Below are positions 58,343-64,000 of a stretch of DNA of 64,000 nucleotides, piece by piece (positions within the stretch are counted from its first letter, which is position 1; each line of letters starts with the position of its first letter). The DNA is from Hymenobacter chitinivorans DSM 11115 (GTDB taxonomy: Bacteria > Bacteroidota > Bacteroidia > Cytophagales > Hymenobacteraceae), in the NCBI RefSeq assembly GCF_002797555.1, contig NZ_PGFA01000003.1, positions 558,001 to 622,000 of the forward strand, in the 5' to 3' direction. Position numbers and translations under genes: made by a program. The notes under the pieces were generated by a model, which saw only the letters and a list, made by a program, of their open reading frames with translations, ran no database searches and had not been told where the DNA came from.

Positions 58343-58415
58343 CCCTGGGCCCGCGAAGAATGATTTTGGAGCAACCCTCCACGCCTACCGCCTTTTTACT
58401 TTTTAGCCCCCAACC

Positions 58416-58685
58416 ATGAAAAAGAACAAGAAAACCAAAGCCAAAGCCCCGAAGAAAAAGTCTCTGCTGAGCGGCGCCGCCAAGTCCCTCAAAAAGCTGA
58501 GCCGCGGCAGCGTGGGTAAGCTCACCACCACCCAGAAAGTAGTGGGCGGCACGGCCCTGGTGGCCCTGGGCTTGGGTTATCTGGCCCAGCGCCGCAATGC
58601 CGCCTCGGCCTCGGCCGCGGCTACCACCGACACCGACGCCAATACCGGCGAGACGCTGAGCGGTACCGAGGGCGCCTCCATTTAA
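58416..58685 (+). CDS. Lys-rich single-membrane-segment protein, KLSTGQK family member B
   Basis: An 89-residue protein with a very basic N-terminus (MKKNKKTKAKAPKKK) and the variant motif KLTTTQKVVGGTALVALGLGYL, then a short Ala/Ser/Thr-rich tail. It lies 73 bases after member A. Compared with A and C it has a shorter tail. Function unknown. Confidence 0.65.
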   Translation: MKKNKKTKAKAPKKKSLLSGAAKSLKKLSRGSVGKLTTTQKVVGGTALVALGLGYLAQRRNAASASAAATTDTDANTGETLSGTEGASI

Positions 58686-58818
58686 CAGGCCCGCCTCTGA
58701 TTTGCGCGGCTGCTGCTTCGTTTGCCTAGAAGCGTCAGCCGCGCGTTTGGTTGCGGCTTACGGGCCGGTCAGCTTCGCGCAAACTTTTCGGCTGCTGCCG
58801 GGCTTTATGCTGCTGACT

Positions 58819-59481
58819 ATGCAAAAATCTTTACTGCTTGCGGCGGGCTTATTGCTGAGCGGAGCGGCCCGGGCCCAGTGGGGTGTGCAGCTGGGCGGCC
58901 ACGGGTCCACGTTTGCCACCGCGCCCAATATGGCGGTACGCCGCGTCACGACCGAGGCCGGGCTGGGCTACCAGGCCAGCGTGTTCTACGAACATGCCTT
59001 CCGGCCCTACCTGTCACTGGTGCCCGAGCTGCGGCTTAGCCAGCAGAGCACGAAGCTGGCCGTAGCCGATTACAGCCGGCCCGGCGCTGAGTTTGCCGGC
59101 GACTATCGGCTGCGCCTGATCTACTTATCCTTGCCCGTGCTGTTGCGGGCTACCGTGGGCAAATACTACCTGGAGGCCGGGCCGCAGGCCGGCTACCTGG
59201 TGGCGCTGCACCGCACGGGCACTGGGGAAGGCGCCGGTCCTAGTGGCCCGCAGGGTGCCCCACCCGACGCCTCGGCGCCCGGCTCCTACCAGCGCTTCGA
59301 CCTGGGCGCGGCCGGTGGCGTGGGCGTGCGGCTCGGGCAGGGGCTGGCCCTGAGCTTGCGCGGCTACTCCGGTTTTCGCTCCCTTGTTCCGCGGCACCAC
59401 CCGCCCCTGGGCTACACCGGCAGCCTGCGCAGCGAGCAGCTACAAATTTCGCTTAGCTACCAGCTCAAGCGCCACGACTAA
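58819..59481 (+). CDS. Outer-membrane beta-barrel (porin-family-like) protein
   Basis: A 220-residue protein with a signal peptide ending near GAARAQ. The mature part alternates hydrophobic strands and turns (WGVQLGGHGSTF, YQASVFYEHAFRPYLSLVPELRLSQQS, YLSLPVLLRATVG, KYYLEAGPQAGYLV) with a final aromatic-containing strand, as in PorT-like OmpW-size barrels of Bacteroidota. A start at 58807 four codons earlier is equally possible. It is nested between KLSTGQK family members B and C. Confidence 0.85.
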   Translation: MQKSLLLAAGLLLSGAARAQWGVQLGGHGSTFATAPNMAVRRVTTEAGLGYQASVFYEHAFRPYLSLVPELRLSQQSTKLAVADYSRPGAEFAGDYRLRLIYLSLPVLLRATVGKYYLEAGPQAGYLVALHRTGTGEGAGPSGPQGAPPDASAPGSYQRFDLGAAGGVGVRLGQGLALSLRGYSGFRSLVPRHHPPLGYTGSLRSEQLQISLSYQLKRHD

Positions 59482-59558
59482 TGGAAAACGGGTAGCAACC
59501 TTAGCCGGCAGCCTTGCGAATACCGGCAGACCTACCAACGTCCACTTTTTTCCCGGTC

Positions 59559-59930
59559 ATGGCTAAAGACAAGAAGAAATCCGCTAAAAAAGGCAAAGAC
59601 AAATCCGCCGCCAGCCCGGTGGAAGGCGCCGTTAAAGTCCTGCGCAAGTTTCGCAAAACCACCCGTGCCGTGGGTAAGCTCAGCACGGGCCAGAAAATAG
59701 TGGGCGGCGTGGCTTTGCTGGCCGCCGGCCTGACGTATTTGGCTAAAAAGCACGCCGAAGAGGAAGCCGCCAACAAGGCGCGGCCCGGGGCTGAAGCGGC
59801 CGAAGCCGCCCTGGCCAGTCTGGCCGCCCCCGCCGAGCCCCGCGCGGTGCCGCCTGCCCCCGCCGCCGAAGATGCGGCGGGGCCAAGGGAAGCGAGGCTG
59901 ACGGTCAGCAAACCCAAAAAGCGCCGCTAG
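59559..59930 (+). CDS. Lys-rich single-membrane-segment protein, KLSTGQK family member C
   Basis: With the ATG at 59559 (MAKDKKKSAKKGK) the protein has 123 residues and the motif KLSTGQKIVGGVALLAAGLTYL, nearly the same as in member A, then an Ala/Glu/Pro-rich tail ending in KPKKRR. The gene lies 77 bases after the barrel gene, and a long hairpin ends the group. The order A-B-barrel-C suggests a linked envelope set. Function unknown. Confidence 0.65.
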   Translation: MAKDKKKSAKKGKDKSAASPVEGAVKVLRKFRKTTRAVGKLSTGQKIVGGVALLAAGLTYLAKKHAEEEAANKARPGAEAAEAALASLAAPAEPRAVPPAPAAEDAAGPREARLTVSKPKKRR

Positions 59931-59943
59931 CCGGGCCATGCTC

Positions 59944-59997
59944 CACACGCAAAACGGCGGCCGCCCCAGAGTAGGAGCGGCCGCCGTTTTACGTGTG
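59944..59997. terminator. Long hairpin after member C
   Basis: Arms 59944-59964 and 59977-59997 pair over 20 of 21 positions. It lies between the + group and the convergent DUF805 gene, so it can serve both directions. Confidence 0.85.
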
Positions 59998-60010
59998 CTA
60001 ATAGCTGAAT

Positions 60011-60391
60011 CTAGATTGCCAGGGCGCTGCCTTTGGGGTCGGGACCGTACTGGTTGGGGCCGCTGGTGCCCTCGGTGCAGGTCAGGACCAGCAGCCAGAT
60101 GCCGCCGACGAGCGGAATAAAGGAAACGAGCAAAAACCAGCCGCTCTTATCCAAATCGTGCATGCGGCGCACCGATACGGCAATGCCGGGCACGATAAGC
60201 GCCAGCCACAACAAGCCGGTGATATAGCCGGCCCCGAATTCGGACCCGGTTATGGTAGCAAATATGGTATCAATCACCATGGCCGCAATGAAAGCCAGGA
60301 CCTGAAACAGGACAAACATCCAGTACTCTTTGCGCCGGGCGCGGCCGCTAAAGTCGGCGTATTTTCTCAGGGCTTGTAAAAAGTATTCCAT
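60011..60391 (-). CDS. DUF805 membrane protein
   Basis: A 126-residue inner-membrane protein with the DUF805 signature: ALRKYADFSGRARRKEYWMFVLFQ near the N-terminus, three or four membrane segments, and the conserved VSVRRMHDLDKSGWFLL and Pro/Val-rich last segment. Such proteins resemble YhaH/YhaI; their function is unknown. The short size and the C-terminal TEGTSGPNQYGPDPKG are typical of the family. Confidence 0.93.
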   Translation of the reverse strand: MEYFLQALRKYADFSGRARRKEYWMFVLFQVLAFIAAMVIDTIFATITGSEFGAGYITGLLWLALIVPGIAVSVRRMHDLDKSGWFLLVSFIPLVGGIWLLVLTCTEGTSGPNQYGPDPKGSALAI

Positions 60392-60573
60392 GCTAAATTA
60401 AGCGTAACGGTTCCTACTCGTAAGGCTTTTCGGCAGCGCCCCGTTTTTGAAGTGGGTTCTGAGCTCCACTGCCCGGGCCGCCGCAATTGCCTTTTTAAGC
60501 AACGAGCGGGGTTTTTGTCCCCGAGCGGGAGCAATATAAGCAGGAGCACAACGCTAAATAGCAGTTCGGCTAT

Positions 60574-61569
60574 TTATTTGTCGGCCGGGGCGGGCCCGCC
60601 GAGCCAGCGCCGTTGCCGCCACTGCTGCTGCTGGGCCGCGTCGAGGAAGGTCCAGGCCACGATGCGGCTCACTTTCTGGCCCTGGCTCATGCCGATAGTA
60701 CGCACGTCGGCGGCCCCGCGCTTCTGCAGGGTTTTGTAGAGACCGGGCAGGGTTTCCTTTTTCGAAATCAGGGTCGAGAACCACAGGCAGTTGTGGCGCT
60801 GCAAGACGCTTTCCTCGGCCATGCGCCAGGTGAACGTGGCCTCACCGCCCTCGTACCAGAGCTCATGGGCCTGGCCCCCGAAGTTGGCCACCGGCTTGGC
60901 CGTGCCACCCGCGCCCAGGTTCTGCACCTTGCGGCGGGTGGCAGCCTCGGCCTCGGCCTGCGAAGCGTGGAAGGGCGGGTTGCACATGGTCAGGTCAAAC
61001 AGCTCGTTGGCCTTGATGATGCCGCTGAACATATCGGTGGACCGGGGCTGCAGGCGCACGTCGATGGCGCCGGCCAGGCCGGGGTTGCCGGCCACAATCT
61101 GCTTGGCCACCCGCACCGCCACCGGGTCCACGTCGGAGCCCACGAAGCGCCAGCCGTACTCCCGGTGCCCGATGATGGGGTAGATGCAGTTGGCGCCCGT
61201 GCCCACGTCGAGCACCCGCACCCGCTTGCCGGTAGGCACCGTGCCTTCGTTGAGCTCGGCCAGCAAATCGGCCAGGTAGTGCACGTAGTCGGCGCGGCCC
61301 GGGATGGGCGGGGCCAGGTAGCCGGCCGGAATATCCCAGAGCGGCACGTTATAAAACTCCCGGAGCAAGGCCTGGTTCAGGGTCTTGACGGCGGCTGGGT
61401 CGGCAAAGTCGATGGACTCGGTGCCGTGCGCGTTCAGGGCCACGAACGGCGCCAGTGCGGGCGTGGCCCGCTGCAGGGCTGCAAAGTCGTAGCGGCCCCG
61501 GTGGCGGTTGCGCGGGTGCAGGCCGTCTTTCTCGGCGGGCGGGTTGGTGGGTGATTCGGGCATACACAA
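60574..61569 (-). CDS. rlmF: 23S rRNA (adenine-1618-N6)-methyltransferase
   Basis: SAM-dependent methyltransferase that modifies A1618 of 23S rRNA. The 331-residue protein keeps the RlmF pattern: HPRNRHRGRYDF, DFADPAAVKTLNQALL, VPTGKRVRVLDVGTGANCIYPIIG (SAM motif I), FVGSDVDPVAVRVA, LFDLTMCNPPFHAS with the NPPF catalytic motif, and FWYEGGEATFTWRM-type ending segment. Cytoplasmic, single gene. Length agrees with the family. Confidence 0.96.
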   Translation of the reverse strand: MCMPESPTNPPAEKDGLHPRNRHRGRYDFAALQRATPALAPFVALNAHGTESIDFADPAAVKTLNQALLREFYNVPLWDIPAGYLAPPIPGRADYVHYLADLLAELNEGTVPTGKRVRVLDVGTGANCIYPIIGHREYGWRFVGSDVDPVAVRVAKQIVAGNPGLAGAIDVRLQPRSTDMFSGIIKANELFDLTMCNPPFHASQAEAEAATRRKVQNLGAGGTAKPVANFGGQAHELWYEGGEATFTWRMAEESVLQRHNCLWFSTLISKKETLPGLYKTLQKRGAADVRTIGMSQGQKVSRIVAWTFLDAAQQQQWRQRRWLGGPAPADK

Positions 61570-61662
61570 GGAAAAAGGGCGGAGGCGCCAATACGGGCCC
61601 GGCGCGGCGTAAAGCTAAAGAGAAGGCCGGCGGAAACCGCCGGGCAGGCTCCTTACCAACGC

Positions 61663-61697
61663 CAAGAGGCCGACGCTCGGGGAGCATCGGCCTCTTG
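61663..61697. terminator. Terminator of the cold-shock gene
   Basis: A 16-bp stem with one mismatch (61663-61678 with 61682-61697) lies just after the minus-strand stop at 61730. Confidence 0.8.
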
Positions 61698-61729
61698 TGG
61701 GTATAGCCAGGGGCAGATTCTGCCGATAC

Positions 61730-62233
61730 TTACTGAGCGGGGGCGGCGGGAGCTGCCGGGGCCGCAGGAGCGGGCGGCACAGCCATTTTCACCGATACGG
61801 CCGTCGGACCTTTCTGGCCCATTTCCACCTCAAAGGTCACCTTGTCGTTTTCCTTGATGGGGTTGAGCAGGCCGTTGGCGTGCACAAAGATGCTTTCCTG
61901 GGTTTCGGAATCCTTGATGAAGCCGTAGCCCTTCGACTCATTGAAGAAAGCCACCGTGCCCTTGCGGATCGGGTCGGGCTGCTCCATGTCTTCCTGCTTG
62001 GCCACGGCAATGCGGATGTCCTCGACCTTGATTTCCTGCTTTTTGCGGTTCGGGTCCGGGGGCGTTGCCGAGATGTTGCCAAACTCGTCCACGTAGGCCA
62101 GCATGTCGTCCAGGCTCTGGCCTTTCTTAGCATTCGCCTGGCGTTCCTCCTTGCGGTCGGCCTTATCGTTTTTCTTTTTTAAGCGTTTTTTTTCGTTTTC
62201 CTTTTTGCCAAAGGATGCTTGGGATTTCCCCAT
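61730..62233 (-). CDS. Cold-shock-domain protein with basic N-terminal extension
   Basis: The 167-residue protein carries one cold-shock domain at about residues 87-150 with RNP1-like KGYGFIKD and RNP2-like ESIFVHAN motifs, so it binds single-stranded nucleic acid. About 80 residues precede it: a Lys-rich charged helix then a linker with EFGNISATPPD. The C-terminus is Pro/Ala-rich. Bacteroidota commonly have such extended CspA-like proteins. Probably an RNA chaperone, possibly cold- or stress-regulated; a long 5' untranslated region of 200 or so bases would fit but was not defined. Confidence 0.9.
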   Translation of the reverse strand: MGKSQASFGKKENEKKRLKKKNDKADRKEERQANAKKGQSLDDMLAYVDEFGNISATPPDPNRKKQEIKVEDIRIAVAKQEDMEQPDPIRKGTVAFFNESKGYGFIKDSETQESIFVHANGLLNPIKENDKVTFEVEMGQKGPTAVSVKMAVPPAPAAPAAPAAPAQ

Positions 62234-62472
62234 GTTGGTCTCGGGTTAGGTGATGACTGCGCTTCGCGCCGGGTGAAGATAAGCATCCGGGGGCGGTACG
62301 TCGGTGAATATAACATACTACAGCTATATAAAAGCGAAAGTTCAGGACTATTTCCCGATTAATGCGCGGCAAGCTCAACCGCACGGCGGCCAACCCGGGC
62401 CCGAACTCCACCGTACAGCGCCCAAGGGCCCGCCCACCGGCCGGCTCTATCTCTCACCTAGTGCACTGAACC

Positions 62473-63135
62473 ATGAAAAATACCCTGCTTTTGCTTTCCT
62501 GCGCGGCCGCCCTGACCCTGGGCTCCTCGTGCAACCGCGACAAAGCCGCCGCCGTGGACGCGGCCCAAACGCCCTCGGCCGACACGGCCGTGGTAGCCGA
62601 CAACGACGTAATCTACCGCGACCAGGGCAACCGCGTGGCCGATATGGTTACCACCGACCTGGGCATTACCGACACGGCCCAGGTGCGGCAGGTGCGGCGC
62701 GTGTACTACACCCGGGCCCAGCGCCTGGGTGAGCTCAAGTCGCGCTACATCAGCGACACGACCGGGCAGTACGTGGCTACCCGCCAGGTAGATACCGACA
62801 CGGACAACGAAATCAAGACCGTGTTTAACGACGAGACCCGCTACAACACTTACCAGAGCAACCGCACGCGCTACTACGGCTCGGGCTACGACGACGGTAC
62901 CACGGTAACGACGACCACCGAAACCACCACGACTACGGCCGCCCCGGCCCGCCCCGCCCGCCGCGGTCCACGGATGGTAGAGTACGAGAAAAAGAAAAAC
63001 GGCGAAACCAAGATTGAGTATTCCAACGGCAAAACCGTGAAAATTGACAAGGACGGCGACACCAAAGTGGAGTACCCCAGTGGCACCAAGGTGAAGCGCG
63101 ACGCCGACGACGGTCAGGTGAAAATCAAGCGCTAA
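62473..63135 (+). CDS. Lipoprotein with charged beta-repeat tail
   Basis: A 220-residue protein with a lipobox-like LGSSC around residue 20. The mature part has an acidic Ala/Thr-rich stretch, a domain with VRRVYYTRAQRLGEL and a Thr-rich linker, and a C-terminal basic/acidic repeat in which VEYEKKKNGETKIEYSNG and TVKIDKDGDTKVEYPSG-like units recur about three times. These resemble short antiparallel strands. Family unknown. A moderate hairpin follows at 63156. Confidence 0.72.
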   Translation: MKNTLLLLSCAAALTLGSSCNRDKAAAVDAAQTPSADTAVVADNDVIYRDQGNRVADMVTTDLGITDTAQVRQVRRVYYTRAQRLGELKSRYISDTTGQYVATRQVDTDTDNEIKTVFNDETRYNTYQSNRTRYYGSGYDDGTTVTTTTETTTTTAAPARPARRGPRMVEYEKKKNGETKIEYSNGKTVKIDKDGDTKVEYPSGTKVKRDADDGQVKIKR

Positions 63136-63155
63136 GCGCTGGGTTGTGCCTCAGT

Positions 63156-63187
63156 AAAAAGCCCTTGCCAACCGGTGAGGGTTTTTT
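63156..63187 (+). terminator. Terminator candidate after the lipoprotein gene
   Basis: GCCCTTGCC pairs imperfectly with GGTGAGGG around an AACC loop and is followed by six T. Two stem mismatches lower confidence. Confidence 0.6.
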
Positions 63188-63188
63188 G

Positions 63189-63228
63189 TTTTCTTTTAAT
63201 TACGAAATATTTCGTAATTAAAAGAAAA
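63189..63228. repeat. Perfect 40-base AT-rich palindrome
   Basis: Two 20-base arms (63189-63208 and 63209-63228) are exactly complementary with no loop, centred in CGAAATATTTCG. It lies 56 bases before the next start, just beyond the preceding terminator. It could be a transcription-factor operator or a cruciform/recombination site. Confidence 0.85.
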
Positions 63229-63283
63229 GCTGAATATTGCCGAAGGTGTATACTTTAACCTTTCCATCCTCCAGCTTAGCCTG

Positions 63284-64000
63284 ATGAAAGCCTATCCGTT
63301 CCTACTGGTCCTGCTGGGCGGGGCCCCGGCCCTGGCCCAAACTACCGCCCCACTAGCCCCGGCCGACAGCGGCACGTTTGTGCTCCACAAGTTTGAGCAG
63401 CCCATCGGCAAGGAAACCTACCGCCTGACCCGCACCGCCCAGCAGCTGACCTACGACGTGAGTTTCAAGTTCGTGGATCGGGGCTCCCCGGTACCGCTGC
63501 GGGCCCGGCTCGTGGTGACACCCACTTACGAGCCCCTGCGCCTGGCCGTGAAAGGTCGCACCTCCCGCATGTCGACCATCAACGACTCCATCGAAATCCG
63601 CCGGGGCCAAGCTTACGTGCGGGTAGACGACAAGGTGACGACTAGGGCCGCTCCCGAGGGCAGCTTTCCGGTGGCGGGCTACTCGCCGGGCACGGGCCAG
63701 ATGCTGCTGTTGCGCTACTGGCAGCAGCACGGCCGGCCCGCCAGTATTGCCACTCTACCCTCAGGCAGCGTGCAGATCAGCCGGGACGGGCAGGACACGC
63801 TTACGTTTCAGAATAAGCCCCTGGTGCTGGAGCGCTACGTCATCAAAGGGCTGGTGTGGGGCAACGAGCTGCTCTGGACCGACCAGCAGGGCCGTCTGAT
63901 GTGCATCATTACCAACGACGCCGAGGGCGACAAGCTCGAAATGATGTGGCAGCCCTACGAAAGCCTGTTGCCCACGCTTATTGGGCGGGCGGCGGGCCAC
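63284..64000 (+). CDS. Secreted protein of unknown function, 3' end outside window
   Basis: The frame is open from the ATG at 63284 to the window end (239 codons). A signal peptide MKAYPFLLVLLGGAPALAQ precedes a beta-rich domain with FVLHKFEQPIGKETYRLTR, LVVTPTYEPLRLAVKG, INDSIEIRRGQAYVRV and VLERYVIKGLVWGNELLW. This resembles the N-terminal extension that I associate with some Bacteroidota amidohydrolase-family proteins, whose catalytic part would lie beyond the window; that is only a recollection. A TATACTTTAA -7-like sequence lies about 34 bases before the start. The 40-base palindrome sits upstream. Confidence 0.72.
   Translation, partial: MKAYPFLLVLLGGAPALAQTTAPLAPADSGTFVLHKFEQPIGKETYRLTRTAQQLTYDVSFKFVDRGSPVPLRARLVVTPTYEPLRLAVKGRTSRMSTINDSIEIRRGQAYVRVDDKVTTRAAPEGSFPVAGYSPGTGQMLLLRYWQQHGRPASIATLPSGSVQISRDGQDTLTFQNKPLVLERYVIKGLVWGNELLWTDQQGRLMCIITNDAEGDKLEMMWQPYESLLPTLIGRAAGH

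Overview
The window looks like a piece of a Hymenobacter-type chromosome (Bacteroidota, Cytophagales). The basis is GC-rich coding DNA, many Bacteroidota-typical families (DUF6799-like, DUF4468, DUF6624-like, TPM, M1 and S41 peptidases, large signal peptidase I), and -7 boxes of the TAnnTTTG type ahead of some genes. This assignment is inference from gene content; no rRNA or tRNA gene was seen. All coordinates and motifs were read by eye and no similarity search was run.

Layout. 1-7961: helical-repeat protein (cut by the window edge), small lipoprotein, a NERD-like/coiled-coil/WG-repeat membrane protein, a Cys-motif protein, a 3D-domain protein and a Yellow/MRJP-like lipoprotein. 8167-12818: sucA-sucB, the E1 and E2 of 2-oxoglutarate dehydrogenase; an E3 gene (lpdA) lies at 26550. 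13634-16465: an unusual fusion of a tyrosinase copper domain to a von Willebrand A domain. 16734: proC. 17789-21836: an Fnr-type regulator with a full set of candidate Fe-S cysteines, then an intergenic region with a perfect FNR box, three paralogous Roadblock/LC7-like genes interleaved with a membrane CarboxypepD_reg-like protein, and a convergent truncated globin. This is the best candidate for an uncharacterised, oxygen-linked system. 22017-29645: DMT exporter, M1 peptidase, alpha/beta hydrolase, lpdA, and a coiled-coil/outer-membrane protein.

29646-36034 is a patchwork accessory region: a decayed lpd tail, a SnoaL-like gene, a truncated copy of a PIN-like toxin tail, an AT-rich pair of minus-strand genes (HEPN-like and AlbA_2/Schlafen-like, probable defence), a short remnant of a vWA protein, an XRE-like regulator with a nearby inverted repeat, and the complete DUF433/DUF5615 toxin-antitoxin pair. 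The truncated toxin tail and the complete copy bracket the AT-rich genes, which suggests acquisition or rearrangement through duplicated sequence.

36055-64000 is mostly core and envelope biology: AraC regulator with an NmrA-like oxidoreductase, signal peptidase I, two TPM/zinc-ribbon membrane paralogues with odd homopolymer tails (nine His; poly-Ser), secreted proteins of unknown function, a Crp-like regulator, a flavin dehydrogenase, a transglutaminase-like protein, a TonB-like/vWA secreted protein, S41 peptidase, three paralogous Lys-rich single-membrane-segment proteins around an outer-membrane barrel gene, DUF805, rlmF, a cold-shock protein, a lipoprotein and a secreted protein cut by the window end. 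Very long perfect hairpins (20-29 bp stems) and recurrent intergenic inverted repeats are common throughout.
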